Virus record (IMG/VR): IMGVR_UViG_3300017755_000007
Span: 1-55,325 of that record
DNA length: 55,325 bases
From: a virus
Strand: one strand, 5' to 3'
This document shows positions 18,001 through 25,374 of this stretch, piece by piece. How positions within the stretch are numbered: position 1 is the first letter of the stretch; every line of letters begins with the position of its first letter. The position numbers and the translations under genes are program-made. The notes under the pieces are model-generated. The model was not told the origin of the DNA, did not search any database, and worked only from the letters and a program-made list of their open reading frames with translations.

Positions 18001-19650
18001 TTCCAGAGTACCAACATCTCTACCATTAATATCAAGGATTTCACCATTAGAGAAAACACCAGACACATGCTCAAGATAAATGTAATGTGACCCATTACCA
18101 GTATCCGCAATATATCCTGTAGCACCAGATGTTTTACCAGTAACTCTAGTTCCAGAAACATATGGAGTAACTGCATTAGCGATGTTTAACACCGTAAACA
18201 TCTGAGCATCGAAGAACCAAAGATCATAAACACCATCAGCAATTGACGGTTCAATTCCGAACGGTGATGTTGCTGCTAAAGCAGTGCTAGATTTTTGTAA
18301 TTGAATAACTCTACATCTACCGATTCTATTAGCACCAGTTTTTACTGCATTAGTTACATTTGGTTCCCAATCGTCATACAGATCAAGAATCTGATATGCA
18401 TCACTTACACCATCACCAGAAACTTCTGGCCATCCATATACATCATACACTTTGATAAAGTTGCCAAGATTGAAGTTGACAATACCATTCTGGCGTTTTT
18501 CAAAATCTCTTGGTTTATCTACATCAACATATTGAGGTGAAATAAACTCACTTCTATAACCTCTAATATATGCCTTACCAGGACTAACTTCAATTGCTAA
18601 TTTACTATCAGTTGCTTCAAATCCTTGAGCAGATGTTTGTCCCTGTTGATAAACACCATTATTAAATCCATCATTAAGATGCTCACGCATCGTAACATCA
18701 AATGTGTCAATTACATAATCACCAGACTCCTCGTAAGTACGACGAGCCATAGATTTTTCTAACTCACTATATTCAGTTCTTTCAACAAAACTTTCAACTC
18801 TACTATTATTAATTCTTAGTAATTCAATAAAATTCTTATCTGCTTCATCCGAAATCAGTCTCTTAACAAACTGAGTTTGAATTTTAAATCTATGAGCACC
18901 TGGAGCAGAGTAATTAGAAGTTCCTGCAGCATTATCATTTAGAGATTCGTCATCTTCTGGAGTGACAATAGACTCAAGAATATCGAGACCAACCCTATAA
19001 GAAGGAGTGTTTGTGTACTGATCAAGAATGATATAAGAAGATGGTACATTCACAAAATGACCACGGATATAATATACACCTTCACTAATATAAGCAGTAG
19101 ATCCAATTGCAGTGGCATTAACAGGAAGGAGTTGTGCAAAGGGAGTACCAATTTCAATCAGAGTTGAACCAAAAGTAATCTCACTATCTGTAATTAACTG
19201 TTCATTAATCTGGAACGTCTTTAGACCTGTTTCAGATGTTGTATCTCCAGAATCAATATACTTAACATATAAAGTGATATAACTTCTTTCCGATTCTGTA
19301 GCAGAGATACTGTATAGAACTTTTGCTCTGACACCTGTGGTCAGTCCTTCAATAATAGTTCCTGTTAATTGACTTCTATAAGTCTCAACATCACTACCTA
19401 AAAAAGATTCTTGTAGTAAAACTGCTTGAACATCCAAGTCATAACCCACTTGGCCAGGAATGACCATCGCCCCATCTTTGAACAGATGAGTTCCAACAGA
19501 CTCTACTTGATTTTGCAGAATACTCTGCATTGTGCTAAGTTCTCTCGCCTGAATTGGAAATCCAGGTCGGAATAGCACCCTATAAAAATTATTATCCTTA
19601 TCGAAGTCGTCGTAATAAGGGGTGACGTTTAGATTTGTGTTTTGTGCCAT
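12064..19650 (-). CDS. DUF4815-type baseplate/fibre structural protein, 2528 aa
   Basis: The N-terminus (YYDDFDKDNNFYRVLFRPGF, PIQARELSTMQSILQNQVES, GTHLFKDGAMVIPGQVGYD) is the DUF4815 signature found in large virion proteins of cyanophages and relatives, where it occupies the place of T4 gp9-gp10. DUF4815-like sequence seems to cover roughly the first 480 residues. Around residues 597-670 there are two GTGY units (GGTGYTTATGVATTGGGGSS, AAGTGYAVDETITISGGGG), and TSGA segments recur at several points. Near the C-terminus an EIIKY...TSGRGSNGT unit appears, followed by a jelly-roll-like end (AEVRIYYRAFS, DYYYEVSGLNFNAFQLKIVM). It starts at the base where gp8 ends, so translation is coupled. Probable role: baseplate periphery, linking or carrying fibres. 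Confidence 0.92.
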   Translation of the reverse strand: MAQNTNLNVTPYYDDFDKDNNFYRVLFRPGFPIQARELSTMQSILQNQVESVGTHLFKDGAMVIPGQVGYDLDVQAVLLQESFLGSDVETYRSQLTGTIIEGLTTGVRAKVLYSISATESERSYITLYVKYIDSGDTTSETGLKTFQINEQLITDSEITFGSTLIEIGTPFAQLLPVNATAIGSTAYISEGVYYIRGHFVNVPSSYIILDQYTNTPSYRVGLDILESIVTPEDDESLNDNAAGTSNYSAPGAHRFKIQTQFVKRLISDEADKNFIELLRINNSRVESFVERTEYSELEKSMARRTYEESGDYVIDTFDVTMREHLNDGFNNGVYQQGQTSAQGFEATDSKLAIEVSPGKAYIRGYRSEFISPQYVDVDKPRDFEKRQNGIVNFNLGNFIKVYDVYGWPEVSGDGVSDAYQILDLYDDWEPNVTNAVKTGANRIGRCRVIQLQKSSTALAATSPFGIEPSIADGVYDLWFFDAQMFTVLNIANAVTPYVSGTRVTGKTSGATGYIADTGNGSHYIYLEHVSGVFSNGEILDINGRDVGTLEAAHSYKLTDAKSSFGKDGSSNIRFGANWILNDSRPIESSTVNIDQTQGDVLTVDTIVGGTGYTTATGVATTGGGGSSLTVDITASAGAVTAVTINAAGTGYAVDETITISGGGGNATFDVATIGNNDITGFRTRFEKDLRPGDVVTPTLSDLEGTNTHRVLRVDPAAIATTALNKKSTVPSSSEIFDFANQIARIDSTLKVGTVNDGQYGELVRLRPFIFQKDYQNGELSFDLPEDTMKSLDDESFFVYRNFASKTVTTGAITFTLPETESFGALSSDNYILTIIANGGSGVYSNGQNVNLDAEVDLGALTVTFGSGNQSLSIGGLGSVATVTLTALVSKNTVTKKIKTASKMKALKVFKSEEDLVEQPTGLLYSSLYGTRVQDQDISFGVNDVYQVHAIYESFNENDASSPYVVLTESVFFAASTLIIGKTSGARGRVISFSNSDLKLYYVGLNEIPFLTGETVNGFNTAGTAVTGIIDDGEDSTFVGSKVITDQFSLESGQRTNFYDVSKLVRLPSTVAPTRRLLVIFDYLSHEASGDYFSAESYSGISYKEIPNYKLDGSIKYIRDQIDFRPAVQELRNGSGTVSAPFFVNCTTFDFVSRVFNTTGGSGGATIFDIMEVDSSFRCDYSWYLPRIDKLYLSHDGKLIVSKGVSGYFLIPPPKVENAMLLASIEYKPYVFDPERDVLITTEVIRRYTMKDIGDLETRLTHVEYYTSLSLLESQAENTKTYDENGFDRLKNGYVVDDFTDHTTGAVFSPDYKCSLDFKEGQLRAQHYTTNVALQYNEEDSTNIVKTEGNVLMLPYDDVAIVTQPYASRTENVNPFNVFTFIGRIDLTPASDDWIDTDRMPARVENIEGDFSSVSADMQVDQDGFAPIQWGSWQTNWTGETTLSSSQATSQSGTYGVGRQLGRAGHGQRRQGLFYLHERTTFRVVNNQARQGVRTRVVPKIERRSLGDTVLSRSAIPWIRSRNIGFNVDRMKPRTRMYAFFDGVDVTTYITPKVIEIIKNSTTDSRTNETPFVVGETVIGSNSGAQLKVVAPDDGLKTNPYGKGTEVLPTSYSSQTAYLNHDISAISETVSPDYFGNIQVGELLTGQTSGAVAVVQDRRLLTDNVGNLQGCLFIPSPKNDANPRWATGTRTFRFTTSDENSKAPGTVDSSADTTYSATGTLQTVQENVLAVRNAELVRDTVSEDRVVQTTRVEERQIGWYDPLAQSFIVEEEGGMFLSGVDVFFNTKDTNIPISMQIRTMENGYPTKTILPFSDVTITPDTIDISTSAAVPTRFTFRAPVYIKASVEYCFVLLSDSNEYQVWISRMGDVDVTGTRTISEQPYAGVLFKSQNASTWTADQYEDLKFTIYRANFNQTQGTVVLNNTPQGRGNNGVHRLIDNPIQTIKPKLVLSAGLAADQFTFSQGARLLQQTSNAQATVVSSTTSGSVIDKITVNDVSGNWLQGTTTTFLLRSSEALATMVVGSATGTLEVGDIVTGATSGSIGIVKTWDGSANLVLHYITGAFTDTESVSETGGWTGTVTSCLESGDSFGAYLSSAPNYANDEQEILIYHRNHGMHSRQNNVKIEGVVSEVSPSSLTSALAAAATSLSVTDSSTFHKVVNGAAISDANPGYVKVDNEIIKYSAISSDGKTITVATSGRGSNGTSDVTHSSGAVVECYNLDGIPLIDINKTHTSLECPWMDTYMLQMAGVANSGIRAGGNRVFATQNTQFETLTPTISVMNMPETTITSRINTTTGTSVGDGGGEGGSTPRDQNSFVNDGSYQTITINDLNFFPNPKLICSEVNELAKLDGQKSLTMAIDLSTTKSTLSPVVDLDRCSLITTSNRINNWPGGPSPYGQQGQIDRTQDVSTLPFGDQNDCVYITRLARLIRESRSLRVDFQMSRPPEAEVRIYYRAFSTGTNDDINSLGWTLMPLPLQYDASPSEEILWKDYYYEVSGLNFNAFQLKIVMKSTSQARIPLIADLRAIALAT

Positions 19651-21182
19651 TAGAACTCGATTACGATTTTGATGTCTTCTACTTGGTCGTTTGCACGACT
19701 AATTGCTCTTCTATTATCTATATAAACAACCTGACCACTATTTGGTTCAATCTCGGCTTTTGCAAATCCGTTATTAAATCTCATACCCAAGTCATATTCA
19801 GTGTTGTTAATAGTTCTAGAAGAAGAATTTGGTACTGCGGGAAAGTTTACGTCTGGTTGACCTGATGCACCAGAAGTTGCTCCACTAATTACATTGGAAC
19901 CGTCAAACTCATTTTGTGTGCCTGTAACTTCAGGGAAAATTCCATCAACAGAGTTCTGGTAATATTTTAGAACTTTTGTTATTGCATTCCAAGAAATAAC
20001 ACGACCACGAGCAGTAACGTTTGTTCCACCAACAACTCTAGTTTGAGTAATAATTTCGTCAGGAACATAGTTCCCTTGAAAAATTGGTGAAAAAATAACT
20101 GCTTTAGTTGCAGATACCGTTAGATCTGAGATGAGTTCTGCTGTTCCAAACTTAAGAGGATTTGTTACAAGACCAATACGACGATAGTCATTATCAATAG
20201 GGAAATCACCAGCACCTTCATCATATGATAGTTTAGCGTTGATCATGACACGAAAAGCGCCAATTTCAACAGCAGAATCATTACCGTGTCCATTTGGTGG
20301 AGGAATGATAACATCAACTTCTCCACTAGTTCCTGTTCCAATACCAGTGATAGCACCAATACTGATTTGACCGAATGTATATCCAGTACCACCAGAAGTA
20401 ACTGTGGCTGATGTAATCTTACCACCATCAACAACGATGGAAACACGACCGCCAGCACCATCACCATTAATGGCAACATTATCATAAGTTCCGTTGTTAT
20501 AACCAGAACCAGATGAGTTAATTACAACAGTATCAATTTCACCACCAACAGCATTTGTTTTTACCGCGTCATTGGTAAAGACGGGCATGTAATCGTTGGA
20601 GAAAAACTTAAGAACCGAAGCAACTGGAATAGTGTACATGTACTTCCAACGATATCCATCGCCAGTAGTAATAATACTGGTGGAAGTACCAGTAGGTTCA
20701 ACAGTAGAAGGTTTTCCATTAGGATCAGAAGGAGATGTTCCGTTGTAAATACACTTATATACTTGATATTGTGAATTTACAACATAAAAATCTGCATCAT
20801 ATAGTTTAGTGGCACCAGAGGAGGCAGTCTTACTAGGAGAATAGTCATGACGATACATATCGTAGGTAAAACCTAAACCACCAGTGGTTTGTTCGGGAGA
20901 TACCCAATCAATACGTCGACAAACCTGAATAGTGTCCGCAGCAAGGACTCTCTTCAGGGAAATCATATCGTCATATGAATTAGAAAACTCCGAGAAGGAG
21001 TCAACTGCTTGAGGGGGAGAATTTTCATTATCCCAAGACTGAGGTCTTCCAATGAAAACATAAAGTCTATCACGATTAGATCCTGCTAAAGAATCAGATT
21101 CAGTCGCATTGGGACCTTCAAGTGCCTTGATGAATTTTCTCGCAGAGAAAATTCTAAATTGATCAGTTAGTAGGGCTGCCAT
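19650..21182 (-). CDS. gp8: Baseplate wedge gp8, enlarged
   Basis: The first 200 residues (MAALLTDQFRIFSARKFIKA, DRLYVFIGRPQSWDN, SNSYDDMISLKRVLAADTIQ, GYRWKYMYTIP) are the hallmark of gp8 in marine T4-like phages. gp8 is a dimeric wedge component of the baseplate. This copy has 510 residues against 334 in T4. The extra length is made of GSGY units (about residues 208-298: SGSGYNNGTYDNVAINGDG, TSGGTGYTFGQISIG) and an SWN/TSGA unit (about 372-455: GRVISWNAITKVLKYY, SGATSGASG). A late box lies 30 bases upstream and AGGAA precedes the ATG. Confidence 0.88.
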   Translation of the reverse strand: MAALLTDQFRIFSARKFIKALEGPNATESDSLAGSNRDRLYVFIGRPQSWDNENSPPQAVDSFSEFSNSYDDMISLKRVLAADTIQVCRRIDWVSPEQTTGGLGFTYDMYRHDYSPSKTASSGATKLYDADFYVVNSQYQVYKCIYNGTSPSDPNGKPSTVEPTGTSTSIITTGDGYRWKYMYTIPVASVLKFFSNDYMPVFTNDAVKTNAVGGEIDTVVINSSGSGYNNGTYDNVAINGDGAGGRVSIVVDGGKITSATVTSGGTGYTFGQISIGAITGIGTGTSGEVDVIIPPPNGHGNDSAVEIGAFRVMINAKLSYDEGAGDFPIDNDYRRIGLVTNPLKFGTAELISDLTVSATKAVIFSPIFQGNYVPDEIITQTRVVGGTNVTARGRVISWNAITKVLKYYQNSVDGIFPEVTGTQNEFDGSNVISGATSGASGQPDVNFPAVPNSSSRTINNTEYDLGMRFNNGFAKAEIEPNSGQVVYIDNRRAISRANDQVEDIKIVIEF

Positions 21183-21211
21183 TTCCTAGGGGTACTATTA
21201 TCCTTCTTGTT

Positions 21212-21219
21212 TATTTATG
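21212..21219 (-). promoter_or_regulatory. T4-type late promoter box CATAAATA
   Basis: CATAAATA on the minus strand in the gap between the 1381-aa gene and gp8, 29 bases before the gp8 ATG. It would start the gp8-DUF4815-82aa-76aa unit that ends at the terminator at 11562-11586. Confidence 0.7.
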
Positions 21220-21223
21220 AAGG

Positions 21224-24200
21224 TTACGAACGAGCATTAGATATGTATTCAATGCTCTTAATTCTATAAGATGCTCCACTATTACCAAGGATCTTTTCAC
21301 CACCCATAATTGCATATCCACTAGCACCTGAACCTGTGGTATCTCCGCCAGCATTTGTGAATGTAATTGTTGGGTGTAAGTTATATGTTCCATCAATAGT
21401 TTGTGGAATACCATAACCACCATTAGTTAATGTAATGCTAGATACTTGGTCTCCTGCAGTAGTCATAACTACAGTTCCAACCGCTTGTATATCTCCAGTA
21501 TTCTCGACGGCGATTGTTGGTGGTGCTGTATAGTTTGTTCCAGGATTTTGAATATACACATCAACGATAGTGCTTTTCTCTGAGAATTGATATAAGTAAC
21601 CTGCCTCACCTACAGAAACATTCCCAGTATTAAATGGAATGATAGATTGAACTTGGAGAATATTTGTGTTTGGATTCCAAGAAACAACAGTTCCTTTAAT
21701 ACCAGAGACTTCTCCAGTTACAACTTCATTGACGCTATAGTTTTGTCCATTACCAAATGAAGGGTCTACAGTAATGTTGACTAGAGCAGTATGATCGGTT
21801 CCTTCATTAAGACCACCTGCTGTAGAGATAGCAGCATATCTAAATGGTACATTTGCATCCTTAATAGCATCTCCAACTTGGAATAGTGTTGTATTTGTAC
21901 CACCTTGTGTTTCCTCAATGCCATAAAGTGAATTATAAATTCCACCATCTAGATTGATTTGATTAGCATATTCTGTTGCTGTATTTACCAAATCTGGAAT
22001 GCCATCCCCAGCGCCAGACTGTTCATCATCATCTTCAAATATCTTATCCGTTAGAGTTGTAATTGGTGTGGTCAATAAAGTAATTGTAGATCCTAATTCA
22101 ACTAAAAGCACATGAGGTTCTTGCCCAAACGCGGTACTATTTGAAACTCCTGCATCAAATTGAACTGTTGCATCCTCTGTAGAAGGAATACCACCATCAA
22201 TGAATGCAAGTTCATCAATTTCAAAAACAAGTAATAATTCTCTAGTAGACGAATTCCAATCATATACTTTAGCAATTTTATTTGATGCGCTCTCAACTCT
22301 ACGAATAAGTCTATCACCAACATTAAATTTATAAGTTGAAACACCAAACTGATCATTTTGAGCATCATCTAATATTACTCTTTGGTCATAATTAAAATTA
22401 ACTCCACGAGTAAGACCCGAAAACTTTTCATCAGTTTTTGAAGTATATGCAATAGTCTCATAATCAAGAATGAATTCTCCAGATCCTGGAAAAGCAGTAG
22501 TTGATTTTACATAAATTTCAGAGTCATCTGGAAGAACATCTTTTGACAATCCAGTCAAGAAAATGGTTGAACTATTATTGGATTGACGAGCTCGTGTTCT
22601 ACGTTTTAGATTAACTAGTCGAGTAAAGATAACATTAGGTGAAGATGTATATCCATCACCCTGATCGGTGACAGTGATACCTGTTATTTCACCTTGGTTA
22701 ATTGTGGCAAATGCTTTTGCTCCAATACCACCACCACCAGTCAAGAGAACGAATGGAGGTTCTTGATAGAACTCACCAGGATCTGCAATACTAATTGTTG
22801 TTACTTTACCAGTGATGTCAATCTTGGCAGCACCTTTAGCATCCTGTCCACCACCACCTTCAAAAATTACTGTAGGTGCTGTAGAATAACTTCTTCCAGG
22901 ATTTAAGAGTGTGAGACCAGTTACTGTTTGTACTGTAGGTGTTCCTGTTGCACCAGATCCTTCACCACCCAATATCTTTGCCTTTGCCGATCCAAAGTAG
23001 TTATCACCGTTTCTTGACATCTTGATGTAGGAAACGCCACCAGTATCATCTAAAACAACTTCTCCTGCTGCTCCATCAGGGAATGTGTTTGGGAGCGAAG
23101 GAACAACATCACCTTCAAATATCGGAGTTCCGTAATACTTAGGACCGATAGCATATGGATATACAGGATTTCCACTACCATCTTCAGTCATAAAGTATGC
23201 ATATGTTCCATTTGGATACTCTGGTGTTACAGCAAACTTACCATTAAATGCATCCAGTGTCCCAACACCAGAATCGTAAATATAATCCTGAACAAGATCT
23301 CCTAATACATAACCAGATTGAACAGTTCTAAGACCTAATCCCGAATTACTATATCCGAAAACATAAAGTGTAGGTGGTGCTGTAACAGGAACAGTAATTC
23401 TAGTTTCTCTTGTAGTTGCACCATTAAAAGCACTGACATATTCTGCAAATGTAGAAACTGCAGATCCATCAATATAATATTCGACGCCCAATGTATACAA
23501 GAATGAAGTCTGTCCAATTGCTGGTGGATCACCAACACTGTGCCAACCATCCTCAGTTTCACTAATTAATAAAAATTCTGCATCATTGGAAGAATCATTT
23601 TGATTAAAAATATGTGTTTTACCCCTTTCAAGGGACAAGAAATTTGGTCTAGACCCATCAAATAAAAATTCACCATTAGAAACTGTTATTGCATAAGTAA
23701 CTGATGAAACAGTATTTACTTGAGGTCTAGTACCAGGAAGTTCAGCATTCGTCCTTAAACGAAAAGAAGATACTTCTCTTGCAGCATTACCGCTTGAATT
23801 GTATCCATAAGGTCCATAGATAGGATAACCATCATAAGACATGCCAAGAATTTTAGAATGCCCATCAAGATGACGACTATAATCTAAAGTTGCTCCCGTT
23901 CCGAAATAATTTTCAACATAATAATTATTGATTATAGGTTCAGCACTGGTATCAGTATCGATAGTAATATAACCTTCATCACCATCATAACCAGACATAT
24001 TGGCATGATGTTTACAGAAATAATAAATTCTATTAGTTTCATCAGAATTCATTATAAAGAGTGGAGCATACTCATTTTCATAGTCTACAGATGGTGCTGC
24101 AGATGCTCCTGTACTCTGATAATATAGAACTCCAGGTGAATCATTATGAATTCCGTCAGAAGTTATACTGAACTGTATTGGATGTCCTACACCTTGAATA

Positions 24201-25369
24201 TTAGATGAATCTGATTGATTAAATTTAATTAAAGAATTTTGCTTTACTTTAATATTATCGGGTGCCAAATAATACTGACCAGGAGAAAATGGACCAAACT
24301 TTTCAGCATCAACTCCAAAATCAATATAATAAACATTCAGAGAAATTGGTGGTGAAGTAATTGTGAATGTAAATCCATTAGAACCTAAACATCTATCATT
24401 TTCAGCAAAAACTTCTGCAGTGGAAACTGATCTGAGATAAATTCTAGTAATATTATTTAAATCATCTCTAGCAATTTTTGCAACCTCCCCTCTTGCACCA
24501 CCACCAATTTCATCAACTATTCTACCAATACTAATATTTCCTAATGTTTCATCAACATTAGAAACATCTAGCATAATATTTCCATATTCAACCTTAATAT
24601 TCCAAGTGTATTGTTTTAGTTTACCCCACTCAAATACACCATTTGCTGTAGAAAATTCATCAATGACTTTACTAGATTGATAATATCTTACATTTCCCTC
24701 AGTTACTGTATCATAAACAGTATTAGATTTTATATAGTCATACTTTACAGAATCAATAGCAAAATTAGTCGGTGCATTGCCTGCAGTACCCCATTCAGGA
24801 GTATGGAGTAAACCACCATTTGCAAGAATTCCTAAAACTTTATCCGTCTGTTCCGCTCGGATTCCTGCATCAGGAGCATCTTTACCACCACGGTAAATAA
24901 ATGTCTGATCAAAATTTCTATCTACTAATGGTCCTCCAGATGGAATTGATTCCGTTTGAGTCCAGGTTGGTTTAGGATCATTATCAGAGAAAATACGAAG
25001 TCTATCTGTATCAACAGCAAATGTTCCAATAGTAGGTGAGTTTGGATTAGATTGCCAAATTTTATTTATATTAAAAGATGAAATTACGTTTGGTGTTTCT
25101 TGCTCAGGGAAAAATCTCAATCTTAGAGGATCATACCCTCTTCCCCTTTCTAAAACTCTAACATGCGTAATTCTACCAGATGCACTATCAATAATAGGAT
25201 ACAAAAGTGCTTCTTGGTCTGGAGTTCCACAACCAGTTACAGTTAAACGAGGGGGATCTGATTGTGAATAACCAGATCCACCATCTACTACTCTTATCGC
25301 ACGAACACCGAAAATCTCATCAAAGATTGGTTCGATGGCAGCACCTGATCCAGGAACAGTTCTTGTCAT
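21224..25369 (-). CDS. Cupredoxin and YHYH domain virion protein, 1381 aa
   Basis: A mosaic protein. It opens with GSGYSQSDPP and GRGY units (residues 28-82). A cupredoxin-like domain follows at about 340-470 with the ligand set H396, C452, H455 and M458 (VGHPIQFS; YYFCKHHANMSG). Next is a YHYH domain (about 499-545 and 685-745: GMSYDGYPIYGPYGY; AFNGKFAVTPEYPNG; YPYAIGPKYYG). It is interrupted by a second cupredoxin-like segment (about 560-680) that lacks the ligands (LYVFGYSNSGLG). Then come three GSGY-type units (about 810-915), an ETIAYTSKT...GLTRGV unit, and SWN units up to the C-terminus. It starts six bases after the 406-aa fibre gene and is followed by a late promoter for gp8. Probable role: baseplate or fibre component exposed on the virion. 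Metal binding is predicted from residues only. Confidence 0.9.
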   Translation of the reverse strand: MTRTVPGSGAAIEPIFDEIFGVRAIRVVDGGSGYSQSDPPRLTVTGCGTPDQEALLYPIIDSASGRITHVRVLERGRGYDPLRLRFFPEQETPNVISSFNINKIWQSNPNSPTIGTFAVDTDRLRIFSDNDPKPTWTQTESIPSGGPLVDRNFDQTFIYRGGKDAPDAGIRAEQTDKVLGILANGGLLHTPEWGTAGNAPTNFAIDSVKYDYIKSNTVYDTVTEGNVRYYQSSKVIDEFSTANGVFEWGKLKQYTWNIKVEYGNIMLDVSNVDETLGNISIGRIVDEIGGGARGEVAKIARDDLNNITRIYLRSVSTAEVFAENDRCLGSNGFTFTITSPPISLNVYYIDFGVDAEKFGPFSPGQYYLAPDNIKVKQNSLIKFNQSDSSNIQGVGHPIQFSITSDGIHNDSPGVLYYQSTGASAAPSVDYENEYAPLFIMNSDETNRIYYFCKHHANMSGYDGDEGYITIDTDTSAEPIINNYYVENYFGTGATLDYSRHLDGHSKILGMSYDGYPIYGPYGYNSSGNAAREVSSFRLRTNAELPGTRPQVNTVSSVTYAITVSNGEFLFDGSRPNFLSLERGKTHIFNQNDSSNDAEFLLISETEDGWHSVGDPPAIGQTSFLYTLGVEYYIDGSAVSTFAEYVSAFNGATTRETRITVPVTAPPTLYVFGYSNSGLGLRTVQSGYVLGDLVQDYIYDSGVGTLDAFNGKFAVTPEYPNGTYAYFMTEDGSGNPVYPYAIGPKYYGTPIFEGDVVPSLPNTFPDGAAGEVVLDDTGGVSYIKMSRNGDNYFGSAKAKILGGEGSGATGTPTVQTVTGLTLLNPGRSYSTAPTVIFEGGGGQDAKGAAKIDITGKVTTISIADPGEFYQEPPFVLLTGGGGIGAKAFATINQGEITGITVTDQGDGYTSSPNVIFTRLVNLKRRTRARQSNNSSTIFLTGLSKDVLPDDSEIYVKSTTAFPGSGEFILDYETIAYTSKTDEKFSGLTRGVNFNYDQRVILDDAQNDQFGVSTYKFNVGDRLIRRVESASNKIAKVYDWNSSTRELLLVFEIDELAFIDGGIPSTEDATVQFDAGVSNSTAFGQEPHVLLVELGSTITLLTTPITTLTDKIFEDDDEQSGAGDGIPDLVNTATEYANQINLDGGIYNSLYGIEETQGGTNTTLFQVGDAIKDANVPFRYAAISTAGGLNEGTDHTALVNITVDPSFGNGQNYSVNEVVTGEVSGIKGTVVSWNPNTNILQVQSIIPFNTGNVSVGEAGYLYQFSEKSTIVDVYIQNPGTNYTAPPTIAVENTGDIQAVGTVVMTTAGDQVSSITLTNGGYGIPQTIDGTYNLHPTITFTNAGGDTTGSGASGYAIMGGEKILGNSGASYRIKSIEYISNARS

Positions 25370-25374
25370 TTATA

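Noticed and set aside
25063-25070. Exact TATAAATA on the minus strand
   Set aside because: It lies about 300 bases inside the 1381-aa gene with no gene start shortly downstream; likely chance in AT-rich coding DNA.
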